A DNA stretch of 64,000 nt from Ampullaceana balthica (lineage: Eukaryota; Mollusca; Gastropoda; Lymnaeidae): positions 4,230,970 to 4,294,969 of the forward strand of contig CALYLW010000014.1 of NCBI GenBank assembly GCA_944989445.1. The letters are read 5' to 3'. The notes under the pieces are model-generated. The model was not told the DNA's origin. It searched no databases and saw nothing but the letters and a program-made list of their open reading frames with translations. Position 1 is the stretch's first letter. The number at the start of each line of letters is the position of its first letter. This document shows, one piece after another, positions 12,317 to 27,300 of the stretch. The position numbers and the translations under genes are program-made.

Positions 12317-15300
12317 ACACACGGTTTGATAGGCACCGAATTAAGAGCCGTTCGTATAGTTTTTTAATATTGTTGTTTCATCCCGTCATAAATTTGAGAA
12401 GTGTTTCAAGTCAGCATCCACCCACCACCTAAAAAAATAAAAAAAATTAAAAATTCAATACAGAAACACTTTTGGGTAAATTGGAATTGGTGAAACAACA
12501 TAGCGCTATCCCTCTCGCCACTTTTATGTGTTGTTTGTACAATCATATGGTGTACACGCTTGATCAATAATTTCTTGTAAATTGAGTTGGGATTTTCATA
12601 AAAATAAAACTCTATAGTATAGTTTTTCTAAATAAATTATCCTCAACTTTGAATACTTTCTTTCCTCTTAATTTATGTTTTCATCATTTAGGCTATTTAT
12701 TTATATTAAGCCAATCAGCTAATAATATACTAGTGGCATTGATAGCCCCAAGACCTAGTACTCTCTTATTTCTACAAAAATTGTCGTGCTTTTTGTTACT
12801 TTCAACATGAATACGTCGCTTGAAATACTTGAATCATTATCATTAAGGAAATCCAAATCTCATTTCACTAGCTCGTCCGCTATGAATGAAGAGAGTATTA
12901 GCCGAAATAATAATTTTAAAAAAAATTATTAGGCTTCAACTTTTAAGGCAGCTAGGTGTCGGTATAAGTCTACCTTAGACAGAGAAGGTAAATTTTAGCT
13001 TAACTCATAGAATGAAAAAGCTGTTTAGGGTAACAGCTGATTCTTAAATCGGTGGAAAAAAAAAGAAACTCGCCGCAGTTCTGTACAAATTACATGAAAG
13101 GCTGCATAGCGGCTTAACGAAAACCGGCAGATGGCCTGAAACAGAAGTTAAAAAAATGTATCTATACCATTTCGATAGTCAAATTGATTGTGTATAGCTG
13201 TCTAAACAGCAATTTTTCGGCCCACAGGATATGAGGTCCGGCTGACAAATTCCCAAACGTTAAAGAATGACGGAAGTTTAATGCTGTGCATCAGACAGCA
13301 CGGGGATTGATCGCGTACCCAAAAAGAATCGTGCGCGTGAACCCACACCTGAGCTGCACCAGGTTACCGCAGGCCGTATCTCCATGCCGCTATGACAACA
13401 AATTTATTATCGCCCGACTATGAGTCCATCGCTTGTGGCAGCCTGGCATGAAACCAGCGTGTTGGGGGTCAATCGATAGCTTCTCGTGGGGGCGGGGGGC
13501 GGGGGAGTCGTCTGAGGGGAGCATCTTGACAACGTATCTGGGGGGGGGGTCATTTGTTTACGGTTTGTATACAAGCCTTACCTGTGATCAGATGACACGC
13601 AGGGCGTTGCAAGTTGTTAGGTCCGTTTATCAGATGGCGGGGATTTTTTATTTTTTATTTGGAAAGAGGTTGAAATTAGGGACTTGGGTTGGATGGGGGT
13701 GGCATTAGTAAGGGGCTGAGGGGGGCGTTTCTTTACCCCCCCTTCCCCCCAGGAGGAACGGTTTCTAATATACTTTACGGCGGAGGGGACGCTTTTCCCC
13801 CCTTATCTTTCCCCGAGGCGGCTCTATAACGTAATTGTTACAATGCTGTTTCTGTTCAGTTGTGGAGTGTTGAGATGAGATGTTAATCAAAATTTCATAT
13901 GCATTCTTGGTAAATTTACTTCAGCAACATCTTCAACATAAACCCCTACCCCAAAAGTGTTTACCAAATCTAAATAAAATATATGCGTACGGACGCTTTC
14001 AAAATCTGTAATAAATTGTAAACTAGGTCAAATTCATATACCGCTAACGCAGTTCCGACGGTTTCTTATATTTATAAATTAGCGTTCGGAAATTTCCATT
14101 AACATTCGCGCGTTATTATGACCTGGACAGATGACATGAGAGCAGGTAACTCTTCCAATTAGAGGTTCTCACACTTAGCTTTGTAATAAAGAATAGCTAT
14201 CAGAGCTGTCGAGAACAGCCAAGGGTCGATTTCAAGAGATTAATTACTTCCCGTGTCTTAGACTCAGGCACTGACTCAGACACATATCTTTGTTTATCAA
14301 TTTTGTTCAATCATTGTCAAATAAATAAACAAACAACAGCTACTACAAATAATTATCATTGGTAGTCTCCCCTTTTCGAACTCTTCAACTGTTGAGATGA
14401 TGAACTTGTCCCACAACTCACGTAGGCTGATTATCTTCTCCTACAACTGACGCTAGACTGATTATCTTGTCTACCATTGCGCGTTTTCTTAATTAAATAA
14501 ATTTTTAATGTGCAACGTGTAACTTGTGATATAAGTCACGTATACTGGTGATCTTTTATTTTACCTGAACATGCATGATTAACTCTCTCACATCTTAAGT
14601 CTGTAAATGTTATATAAGTAAGTAAGTAAGTAAGTCCCATGACCGATGGTCGTAGGGATCCCTGATGTCTCCATTAGAGCTTACTCGGGGCTTGGTATAC
14701 CTGGTGGGTGCCCCAATTCCCTTCCAGCTGAGTGGAGAACTTTCTTAGCGTTAGTCATTTTTAAATCACTTATATTAACTTCACCGCCGTCTCTCTCTGT
14801 CTTGGGCACCGCGGGAAATAAGAAATCAAAATTGACCCACTTCCCGTCATGCCATCGAGCAGCTGAAATTTGGCACACGGACCCGTGTCACCTAACAATG
14901 CATCATTTCAAAAATTCAGATCGAACGAACGTACCGAAATTAAATTAATGCATTTTTAGTTTATCTATATAAACTATATGTAGCGGTCGCTATTGTTTAC
15001 ATTTTACGGGTCACTTGACTTCAGGCCAGCCACATTGAACACATCTCGTGTTTAAACCAGGTAAACCACCTGGAGTTGAGTTAACGCGTTGACGCCACCT
15101 GTCCATGCACCCTCCCCCCTTCCCCCAGTTTTAAAGCCAGGGGAGATAATTTCGGTTTCAGTCTGTAAATGTTTGTCACTTTTGAACATAATCAATACTT
15201 TTAGTTTTGTCTCATATATAAGGGATTTATAGTCAAAAACTTTGTTTTTACTGGGTTGTTTTATTACACGCTTTTATTTAACTCACACTGTATGTTGTAT

Positions 15301-18300
15301 CCGTCAAATCTTGTAACGTAAAATTAAAACACTTCTGATGGTTCTTGAGATCTCAAAATTTTAACACAGATAGATCTTGGATGACAATGCATTGTATCAA
15401 AATTTCAGATCGATCGAATGTACCGTAATTAAATAAATGCATTTTTAGTTTATCCTTCTATATAATCTGTATCCGTGATATTCTTGACTTTCACGTGAAT
15501 GTCACCGGAGTTCACAACCAGCCATGGCTGACGACATTCCAGGTGTTAAACAGCTCAGTAATTCGAAACTAAATCTAAATTGACATGATAATACAAGAGG
15601 AAGAACTGGTATTTGTGTAGCCTAGTTGGCCGAATTGTTAGCTTAATTGATTTCGACCTGGAGGTACTGGGTTCAATTTTCAGTTGGGGAAACTGTTTTT
15701 TTTTAAATACATAAATTTGTAATTAATAATCTATCTTTTTACCACTATCACATTTAAGTTATAGACAACGAAGTTTGACTAATTACATTGAATTGATTAT
15801 GTCAAAAATTGATTTAAAAAATTGTGTTACTGAAAAGTAGAAAATATAATATTCAAAAAATATTTTTTTTAAAGGACACGCTTTTATTTACATATAGAAA
15901 GTGCACTAAAAAGAAGTAAATAAAAATTTTCAATCCGTGAACCTATCGACTGCACATAAAAGCGTGGGGTCCTCATCACAACTCGCTATCATGTACAATG
16001 CTGCGAAACATAAATACAAATTTGTATGAATATTAATAAACATTTAAAGTTTCACAACTTTGATCATATACATGCTACTATCATATTAATTAGAAAAAAT
16101 TATCTATATGCAAAAGAGTAGTTGCAATAAGAAATGAGTTGTGATGGGCGCCCCACGCTTTTATGTGCAGTCGATAGGTTCACGGATTGAAAATTTTTAT
16201 GTCCTTCTTTTTAGTTCACTTTCTATATGTAAATAAAAGCGTGTCCTTTTAAAAAAAGATTTTTTAAATATTTTATTTTTCATTCTTATTGTGGCTTTGC
16301 GTGGGCTCGAACCCACACCCCTCAACTTGTGAGGCTATTGACTTGGTTATCCAGCCGAAATCTTATATAACTTCTTCAATCTTACGAGGTCTTATTTATG
16401 TCATCTTTTGTGTAGCAGTTCTGAAGAGCACATCCATGCAGTAAAACAGAGCATTTTCTGTTCCAACAACATGAAAGCAACCCTGAGGGAAGCCATTGTT
16501 TGATGATATCTGTTTATCTTAAATATGATTCATGTGGGGTGTGCGGTGCACAAATATTTGTTTACAGAAAGGCTGTGACGCGGTTAATGTCTCTGAAGTC
16601 TGTGTCGCACATACAACACTCAGATATGCGACAGGGATTAATAGCACTTTTCTTGCTCCATTCGCTAGAACAAACACATGCAAATCCTCCTTCCCGTCTG
16701 GGATTTCGGGAGTGGAATGGGTTGGCTGAACAAGCCATGAAAACTAACATACTATCAACATTAAAACCCCTATATAACAGATTCAAGACTAGACATAAAC
16801 CATGGATAAAAGTATGACGCAATAATCTTCTGTATAGAAAGAGCATCTGTAGTGTATGAGATAGCAAACTGACATTCGAGGTAATATCAAGAGAGATAAT
16901 GGTCAAGAGAGTGTTTTCATAAACATGACCAAATTTGTGTTAATTTGTGAATAACTTTAAGAAGTTTAATTACATTTTGACTAAGAGCATTGACGAAAAC
17001 TGTCTAGAAACTCATTTCATAAAGGGGAATTTTCTGACAATGATTTACTGTTTTATAAAAATCATTTTCCACTTTAACCCCAACTCACATCTCTAACTGC
17101 TTCTGTTACGTAATTCAGCTCGGCCCCACTTTGCAGGCGTGGGTATGGGGGTAACAGTGGTGGGCGGCGGGGTCGACTGAATGGGGACTCGGGGTCAAAA
17201 AGGGGTTAAAAAGTTTACTGATGTCTAAAGACGTGTTTGGAAAGTCATTTTTCCCACTTTCCGATAAGTAAGATAACTCTTTTTTATCAACACAAGGGTA
17301 AGGCACTGTGCCGCATTCGGCTCACTTTCGTCGCCAAGATAGGGTAGAAAATATAGGCACGTTACGTGGATGGATGGAGCTACACCCCGCCCCCTCCCTC
17401 CGCTTTAACCCTCCGCCTCCACCCTCGCCCACCCCCTATCCTGTGGAATGCTGGTGGTGAGCTTTGGTAGCGCTGATAACATTTAGGTAAGGTGAAAAAA
17501 AAAGAAAGATAACTTTTTGACAGCGACACGGTACGTGCGGTAACGCAGTGCTGAGAGCACAGGCAGGCTGTTTGTACGTACGGCTAGTGGCGGATGATAG
17601 CATGACGATAACGGTAGAACAACAATACGATAACGGAGAAGCAACATGGCGATAGCTGCATCATAATATTTAGTAATGCTGGTAAAAGAGTAAAATTTTA
17701 TCCGATTGATTATTTTTTTAATGTTTTACAAATTGTTGTTACATAGTTTTATTACTGAAACAGAATGCGTTTGTTTTGTGTTTTAGAGCCTTAAAGTGAA
17801 AATTATTTGGGAGACGCCACTGGTAAGGGTCGCAGAGTGTGACTGACTAAATATAAAGAAAACAAAAAGAAAAAGAAAGCATTGCAGCGAAATAAATACC
17901 AAATAAAAATCGCGAAAATTGAGTAAGAAAATCTTACAATAGGGCTTGTCATTTCTAAAGGGAAATTTATTAATAGAAGCATCATGTAATTTTAGGTTCA
18001 CAAATTTAATGAAATTTAATAAAAGATACGAGTCAATATGTAAATGTAGGTATATTGAGAAGAAAGTATCGTATCAGCTATTTGTAAATTCTTCGTTACT
18101 TTAAGACAGCGTATTGGACTTGAACAAGAAAAAACATTTTCGTAATTTTATTATGCTAACAATTTTGAGAACTTATTGATAGGTCTGTATTTATGATTAA
18201 AAGCATTGTTCCGTTAAAATGTAGTCTAAAAATAGAACATTAGACAAGAGGCGTCACTAGGGTTGGTGTCACCCGGGGCGGTAGCTCATAGTGTCACCCC

Positions 18301-21300
18301 CTCACGACTTTACCCTAACTTCCCCTAGTCTTCCAGTGCCAAATAACGGGAACATAATTTTACATTTTGGTGCTACCCCTTGTCATGATGTCAAATGGTG
18401 AGGTCCGCACCTTGGCATTCCCCTAGTGCCGCCACCATTTTGTAATTTGTCTTCTTTAAATTGTTGTCTTATTGTAACTTATTAATAAATTTCGTGACGG
18501 TGACCCATAAAATAGCACACAACAAAAGAGCTCAGATGAAGATTGGAGGCGATTGTTCTAATATATGGTAATTTTTCAAGATGGACTACCTAGTACAGGG
18601 GTTCCTAACCAGTGGTGCATGCACCCCCAAGGGGTGCATGAGCAGGTTCCAGGGGGTGCATGAACCATTCAGAGAAAAAAAAAGAAAAAGAGGAAGACAA
18701 AAAAAAAGAAGAAGGAAAAAAAAAGGAAGAAAAACTGATAATCTGAAAATGTAAACCATAAGCAAGGCGTGCCGCGTTTAAGGGCACCCATATACAACCT
18801 TCGCGCATCGTTCTGGGCATGTCGAAAATTGACGGAAAAACTTTTTCGCAAAATGAACGGTTAGCTCTACATGTTCCTCGGAAATTCGTGTTTTAAGTCA
18901 GTTTTCTAAAAATAATTTAATTTTGTCATCAAATACGTCAGATATATGGCTTCCGGTGACTCTTTAACTGTTTTGAGAGGATGTAAACGTTGGTTTTTTT
19001 TTCTTCACTTTTATTGCTCGGTACGCTGCAAAGGTCTTAAAAACGTAAATTGTAAGCCATTATTCGTCATTGAAACCTAAAATTTTGAGTTGAGCATACA
19101 ATTCCGGTCATTAAAAACATCAACTTTGTCAGTTAAAAATTTGCCTGTGACTGGTACGACTTTCCGATTGTCATCACTCCCTCAAAATCGTTAATAAATT
19201 AAAAAAAAATTAAAAGAGAGAGATGGAACTTAAAAGCCTCAGTGCTTCCTCTGTGGAAAAATCCTGTGCAATGACAACATGAAGCCTGTTAGACTCCGAG
19301 AGCACTTGGAGAAAGTCCATCCATCCAATTCCAAGGACAGTGTTGAGGTCTTCAAGCAGAAGACAGCACGCTTCTTGACCCAGGTACCTTGCCCAAGCTT
19401 GGATTTTCTTTGTCACAGAAACATGCACTGGAGGCATTATTCAAGGTTGCATATCTTATTGCAAAGAACAAGAAGCCCCACACCATTGGAGAACTTTGAT
19501 GATGCCTTGTGCTCTGGAGATGGTGGAACTGATGTGTGGTCACCAGCAGAGGAAGCAAGTTGAGAACGTTCCTTTGTCCAATGACACTATTCATTCCAGG
19601 ATTAGTGACATGGCTGCAGACATTCTGGATCAAGTCTTGTGCGAGATGAGAAGCAGTCCTTTTCCATTTAGCATGCAGCTGGATGAATCCACTGATGTAG
19701 TACAATGCAGTCAGATTCTTGTATTTCTGAGATATGTTCTCAGTGGATTGCTGAAGGAGGAATTTCTCTTTTGTAAGCCACTCCTAGCTACTACCAAAGC
19801 TGCTGATGTGCTGCAGCTAGTCAGGGCATTCTTCACTGAAAACCAGTTTGACTTGACTTCAAGAATTTCTTCAATTTTCACAGGTGGTGCTCTCTGCATG
19901 CTCGGTAATAAGTCAGGATTTTCAGCACTGGTAAAGAAAGAAGTTCCAGATATTGTCACTACACACTGTATCCTTCATCGTCAGGCCCTGGCATGCAAAA
20001 CTCTACCTCTAATCTTGAAGTCAGTTGTTTCTACTGCAGTCCAAGTTGTAAATTTTATCCGCTCACATGCCTTGAACCAGTGCCTCTTCAAGTTGTTCTG
20101 TCAGGAGGTGAGCTCTGAGCATGGAGTTCTGCTCTACCACACTGAGGTGCGCTGGTTGTCCAGGGGACGGATACTTTCTCGGTTAGTAGAACTGAGAGTG
20201 GAGCTTGCCATTTTCTTGCGAGAAAAAGAGAGTGACCTTGCTTACAAGTTTGACTGTCCAAATTTCATTCATTACTTGGCATACCTGACTGACATCTTCA
20301 GCATCTTGAATGAGTTGAACACATCTCTCCAAGGACCTGCTGTGACTGTAATGGATGCTACTGAGAGATTGCAAGCATTCCTTAACAAAGCGCCACTATT
20401 CCAACGACGACTAGAAAAGTCCACCTTGGCCAACTTTCCACTCTTGGATGAAGTTGTAATACCTGGTGCAGAAGGAAGCACTGAGGGATCACTGCCTGAC
20501 AAAATCAAAGGGGAAATTTCAGAGCACCTTTCAACATTGCAAAAGTCCTTTGATGGGTATTTCTGTCAAGAAATTGCTAGGAAATACATTTGGATTCACA
20601 ATCCTTTTCTCTGTGACTTGGACAACATTGATGACAGTAACTTTGCTAAAGATGACCTGGTTGATTTGATAACCAGAGAAGTACCGAGGAGTGCCTTCAG
20701 TTGCAATACCTCGATTGAATTTTGGTGCGCGCAGCTAGATTCCTACCCACAACTAGCCAAGAGGGCAGTACTGACTCTCCTTCCATTTGCCACAAACTAA
20801 CTCAGTGAAGCAGGATTCTCCACACCTTTGGCGATTAAGACCAAGGAAATGAATAAGTTGAATGCAGAGGATGACATGAGAGTTGCTTTGTCCAAAAACA
20901 GTCCCCAGATTTAAATCGCTGATTGATCATAAGAAGCAGCAGATCTCTTACAAAAAGCCTTGTTGCCTATGGTGAAAACTGTTGTGCTCCTAAAATAAAC
21001 ACAGTTTATTATCCATTTTCTGCAAGTTTCACGAGGGGGTGCATGAACTTTTTTGGGCATCTGAAGGGGTGCATGGACCCCAAAAGGTTAGGAACCACTG
21101 ACCTAGTAGGTATAGCACGCTGAAAGCGCTCTTTGATGACATGCAACAACAATTATAAGAAGGAAAATGTTTTCAACATGTCAGACAAGCTTTGAACTAT
21201 AAAAAAATTGTTTATTAATTAATTGAATGATATTTCTTTTAAATTTTAAGTCTTGCCCGTCAAACTTTAAGAACATTTATTAATTTTTTTTTAAATTCCT

Positions 21301-24300
21301 CTAACTTTTGAACATGTCCATAATTTAATTGTCATTTGGCCTCCTTTTATACCTTTCATATAGGGCTGTTAATTGAAAAAAATAACGATTAATTAATCGT
21401 TAATTTCGATTAAAGCCAAAAATTGAAATTCATTGTGTCATAAGTAACATTTATTAAACGTACTTGTCGAAAATCGAAATAACACTGGAATATAATCTTT
21501 ATGTGACATCTTTTAACCAACAACGCAAACAGACATGTCTATTGACATTATTTGGTTCAAGTGATGAGCGGGTCTTATTGACGATATAACCAGCCGAGCT
21601 GAACAATCGTTCATATAGCTTTAGATTGTCTCAGCTGAAGTTTTTGATACTGTAGTGGATGTTTGGTTTGCAGGTGATATGTAAGTGAAGTGTTAGAACC
21701 ATGGTAGCAATGTTCCCTTTAAGCAGCGTAGCTGCGCAGATATTTGACCGACGCCACTCAGGAGTTAAGAATCACCGCGCAGCAAATTTTGTAAAATATT
21801 GCACAAAAAATAGATGTTGTGCAACTTTACACACCAGTTTTTTTAAAACTTTGCATATGGACCAACGAAACTTAGACTTAGATGGAACATTGCATGGTAT
21901 GCAAACGATTTCTCTCAATGGACACATAACCTTTATCAACATTTTGAACATTCGCGTCAGTCAATAGTTTAAAACCAAAATGTTCGTGTAATCGTCCGTA
22001 AATTAGTTTATATTTATCGGCCGAAATAATTTACTTTTTGACTTCCAGCACATTTATACGTGGTGGGCCGATTAATCGTTAAAAAAATTTGAATCGTTAC
22101 AAAATTTATACGATTAATTGAGAAATTAATGGTTAATTTCCGCAGCCCTATTTTCAAAATTAAAGTCAATCATTATTAAAGAATTATTTAAGCCAGAAAA
22201 GGTATAACGTTGCATTTTGACTTAAAAATAATTCCAGTAAATTCTCAATATCGTTCCCTCTTTTTAAAAAAAAATTAAATAAATATTCTATTAATAAGTT
22301 TATGCTTTTAACGTATTTCGTTGTATTTCGTTTATTTTTTCTAGGTGAAAAAATTTGTCGTCTCTTTTTTTTTGGACATAAAATCGTACAGAGTAACATT
22401 TTAGATTTTGATGTCACCCCCCCCCCTGATGGTGTCACTCGGGGCGGCCCGCCAAAACCGCACCCCCTAGCGACGCCACTGCATTAGACAATGAGTTATG
22501 ACGTCTTCCTGTCTTAGAATACACGCCTTAATTTATACGATTTTAACGTTAAAAGGGATGATACTATAATTATTCATAAAATATAAAATTAAAAATCAGA
22601 AATATTTACGAAACAAAATGTCTGTAAGATCAACGAAGCGAGTTACGTCCCCCTCAACCCTCCACAAAAAATTGTTATACCAGGGACATCGTTGATGGTC
22701 AAAGTTATTGTCACAATCTTCTTCAAATATTTCTCACACTTTTTGTGAACCTGTGACCTCGGGGCGGGGCTCAGATCTGGTCACGTGACTCACTACAATG
22801 AGAAGCCTTGTGTCAAAGCTTCCACGCCGCATTTCTCTGATGTGTCAGTGTCTCATGTGGAAATGCTCGACAACTCTGAATGGTTACTTGGAGTCTTTGA
22901 AAATATTTCAACAACATTGACGCACAATAGTCTAGTAAAAATTAAAACAGTTGAATTATTATCTCAGGACCGTGTGCTCGGTACTCGGACATACTGAGAA
23001 TTAACACCCGTAGATTACCAAGAAAAGTTGGAAAACGGAAAACGTTTCCGAGTGTAATAAAAATCAGCATTCGTCAATGTTTTTTTTTACAGTGTTCTCT
23101 GAAGGATTTTAACATTTTTCCACATGTTCAGTTGTCGGTAACAGGCGGTTTTAGACCGAAAAGGTCAATTAATGAAAAAAGATTCGGTTCAATTTTTAGA
23201 GTAAATTGATATTTAGTGACATTTGTGGAATCCACAAATTGGGTTCCAGAATATTCACCTTGCCGATTTAAGTTATGAGAAAGGACCCACACCAATTGTG
23301 GCTTCCATACGCCACAACCTCTGTCATAACATTCTTATACAATGTAATAAACCCAATGAACCCACGGTCTGACTTTGCTAAGATTGTGGTGATGCATACA
23401 AATTATGATTTGTGTGTTGATGTGAGTAAAAGGAGATTCGGCCACCTAGGATACCCTCAAAGCTCTCTATCAAGCAACAGGTCCATCTATAATATGACGC
23501 TTTGATCCGTATAAGCAAACTCCATAGCCGTGACGTGTTGCGACGACCTCTCGATCCTCCCCCACCCCCCAAACAACGAGTCCGAATCTCTTCACATCTA
23601 AGACTTGACAACGCCTACATCACCCGATAACCCTTGACCTCAATAGAGCTTACAATACAACAGACCCTTTTCCGAAACGGCCCGCGTCCCTTCTTCTTTT
23701 TCTTCTTCTTTTCGTTTTCAATTTCAATCTCCCATGGGACCTCCACACCTCAAGTTTTCATCAAGTACAAGGTGTAGTTGCCCAATAGCCAACGTGTTTT
23801 TTAACGTGATAAGCACTGTTGATAAAGTGAGCAGTGGTGAAGAGACCCCGGGGGCCTCAAAGACGAGCTTTGTGTGTTCTGGCGTCCTGAGTCGTTTAAT
23901 GGAACATTTCACGGTGAGATTTGTGTCTGCAGCAGCCAGTCAATGAATGGCCAGTGTTTGGTTTGCTGCTGTTGGGAGCATGTGCTTTTTTTTTAATGGA
24001 ATGTGGAAATGTGGGTGCCCGGGTGGAACTTGAATGTGCAAATATATACAGAAAAAAACTGGTATAGAATACAATATTAAGGAACGAAAATAAGCATTGA
24101 GAGATTTAAATGGGGTTTCTGTGTATTCGGTGGTCAGTGTTCAATGTCCAATCTTCCATTTTCAATGTCCAATCTTCCATGTTCAATGTCCAATCTTCCA
24201 TGTTCAATGTCCAATCTTCCATGTTAAATGTCCAATCTTCCATGTTCAATGTCCAATCTTCCATGTTCAATGTCCAATCTTCCATGTTCAATGTCCAATC

Positions 24301-27300
24301 TTCCATGTTCAATGTCCAATCTTCCATGTTCAATGTCCAATCTTCCATGTTCAATTTCCAATCTTCCATGTTCAATGTCCAATCTTCCATGTTCATTGTT
24401 CGATGTTACAAGTTAAAAAATGTTCAGTGTTCAATATTCAGGTTTTAAAGTTCAATTTTCAGCTTTTTATGTTTCAGTGTTCAGTATTCTATGTTTCGTG
24501 TTTGATCTAACTGCTCAGAGTTAAATTTTCAATGTTCATATTTCAGAGTTCAATATTGTTAGAGAAACACAATTTTTGAACTGCATGTCAAAAGACAAAC
24601 TCAGTGATTGGACTGTCAAATACAAACGATGTTTTTGGTGGTAGGAATACAAGGGTGGAATTTTAAAAGGACAAAAGACAACTGGATATTTGAACTGTCA
24701 TTTGGAGTCCAGGATATTACAATAGTCATAAGACAGCAACTGAGCGGCCACTTAGTATGATACAATCTTTAAAAACACCGCGGCACAGACACGCAGACAT
24801 TAAATGCCCAAATGGTTTTCTACATCCAAGTGTCGAATTATCTGTTTTATACACAATCGGACTGCGATAAAGCTTTCCAAAAAAAAATAATAATAAATAA
24901 AAAAATAAATAAAAAAATAAAAAATAAAAATTGTGTGATTTAAATAAATAATTAAAGCTTTATAAATTGACAACTACATATTTGAGCGTTTCGGAACATG
25001 CGTTCGTCGCTATAAATCAGCAAGCACAAGTATTTAAATTAAATTTACATAATATATAACCTACCACACCATAGAAAACATAATTAAGTAGAGATTTTTT
25101 TTTAAAAACGTAAAAAACCAAGTTTTTCACTATAAATCCTTTATGTACGAGACGTAACTAAAAGAATGTTCATTATAATACGCAGCGCCAGACCATCCAG
25201 AAATACAAAATTGCAGTTGTGTCGTAAAACATGTTTAATATAATGCGCACCGATCAGGAATATGTTTATAAAAAGAGTTGTCAATAAAATACGCACCTTA
25301 TTGCGCGACAGAAAGGTTGTTCAATATAATACGCACCGCGACGCTCTATCTCAAAAAATAGCATGATACATTGGAATAAATAAAATAATCTAAAAAATCA
25401 ATAATTTAATTACGGTCCATGCGATCGATCTGAAATTTTGATACATTGTTTTTATTATTGTACGAAACTGCCTGCAAAATTTCAGCTCGCTAGCTTACGA
25501 GCAAGTGGGTTAAAAATCTATCAAAATTTTTGGCGACAAGCAAGGGCGGTCGGTCGGTCGGCCGCAGACACCACGAGTTAATATAAAGGATTTAATTTTA
25601 AAAAAAACGTAAAAAAACAAGTTTTTCACTATAAATCCTTTATGTACGAGACGTAACTAAAGGAATGTTCATTATAATACGCAGCGCCAGACCATCCAGA
25701 AATACAAAATTGCAGTTGTGTCGTAAAACATGTTTAATATAATGCGCACCGATCAGGAATATGTTTATAAAAAGAGTTGTCAATAAAATACGCACCTTAT
25801 TGCGCGACAAAAAGGTTGTTCAATATAATACGCACCGCCACGCTCTATCTCAAAAAATAGCATGATACATAGGAATAAATAAAATAATCTAAAAAATCAA
25901 TAATTTAATTACGGTACATGCGATCGATCTGAAATTTTGATACATTGTTTTTATTATTGTTACGAAACTGCCTGTAAAATTTCAGCTCGCTAGCGTACGA
26001 GGAAGTGGGTTAAAAATTGATCAAAAGCTTTGGCGACAAGCAATCAAGCATTCAAGAAATCAAGGGTGCAGACACCACGAGTTAATATAAAGGATTTAAA
26101 AATAATTATAATTAAAAAAACAACAACAACAGAGAAACGAAATGAGGTCACATGGGCGCAAGAACTCAACAAAAGTACAGGGTAGAAGAGGAGGAAAGAA
26201 ATGTCACAAGATATTAGAATGTTTACATTTTAACTATAGGTCCCATATCACGTTTGGCTGAGCTTGTCCTAAAATTAATCTCGTTTGAGTTCTATGGACA
26301 TTTTTTTTTAAATACCAAATTAGTGGAGTTGCGATGGTAACCAAAATGGGACCAAGTTATGTTTATATTTTTATTGGCTCTTTGGAGAATATTTTGAGCG
26401 AAAATTATTAAAGTACGTGTCCGGAATAATATGATACATTGATGATTGTAATGGAATTTTTTAAAGGGCATGCAACATATGCAAAGTGTTATTTACTTCG
26501 TAGATAATGTTTTCCATCAATGAATTTTACTTCCACAATCCCATAGGAGTTCTGTTAATTTGTTGGACAAAATATCTTTATCAATTCCTTTATCAATTCC
26601 TTTATCAATTTCTTTATCAATTTCTTTATCAATTTCTTTATCAATTTCTTTATCAATTTCTTTATCAATTTCTTTATCAATTTCTTTATCAATTTCTTTA
26701 TCAATTTCTTTATCAATTTCTTTATCAATTTCTTTATCAATTTCTTTATCAATTTCTTTATCAATTTCTTTATCAATTTCTTTATCAATTTCTTTATCAA
26801 TTTCTTTATCAATTTCTTTATCAATTTCTTTATCAATTTCTTTATCAATTTCTTTATCAATTTCTTTATCAATTTCTTTATCAATTTCTTTATCAATTTC
26901 TTTATCAATTTCTTTATCAATTTCTTTATCAATTTCTTTATCAATTTCTTTATCAATTTCTTTATCAATTTCTTTATCAATTTCTTTATCAATTTCTTTA
27001 TCAATTTCTTTATCAATTTCTTTATCAATTTCTTTATCAATTTCTTTATCAATTTCTTTATCAATTTCTTTATCAATTTCTTTATCAATTTCTTTATCAA
27101 TTTCTTTATCAATTTCTTTATCAATTTCTTTATCAATTTCTTTATCAATTTCTTTATCAATTTCTTTATCAATTTCTTTATCAATTTCTTTATCAATTTC
27201 TTTATCAATTTCTTTATCAATTTCTTTATCAATTTCTTTATCAATTTCTTTATCAATTTCTTTATCAATTTCTTTATCAATTTCTTTATCAATTTCTTTA

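Larger units (their letters stand above)
21361..22150. mobile_element. Second hAT element nested in the outer element
   Basis: The ends are TAGGGCTGTTAATTG and TTAATTTCCGCAGCCCTA, with ATTAATCG repeats next to both. The 8-bp flanks CTTTCATA and TTTTCAAA match at 6 of 8 positions, consistent with an old duplication. It contains a transposase tail on the minus strand and a later 185-bp insertion. Confidence 0.75.
18246..22481. mobile_element. Outer hAT-type element carrying nested insertions
   Basis: The left end has GAGGCGTCACTAGGG and GTGTCACCCGGGGCGG; the right end is GGTGTCACTCGGGGCGG then CCCCCTAGCGACGCCACTG. These are imperfect inverted repeats, flanked by a perfect 8-bp duplication CATTAGAC (18238-18245 and 22482-22489). 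The 4.2-kb span is mostly later insertions: a 2.5-kb hAT transposon (18596-21100) and a 0.8-kb hAT element (21361-22150), which itself carries a MITE. I see no transposase belonging to the outer element. Related ends occur at 47569 and 63920. Confidence 0.82.
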
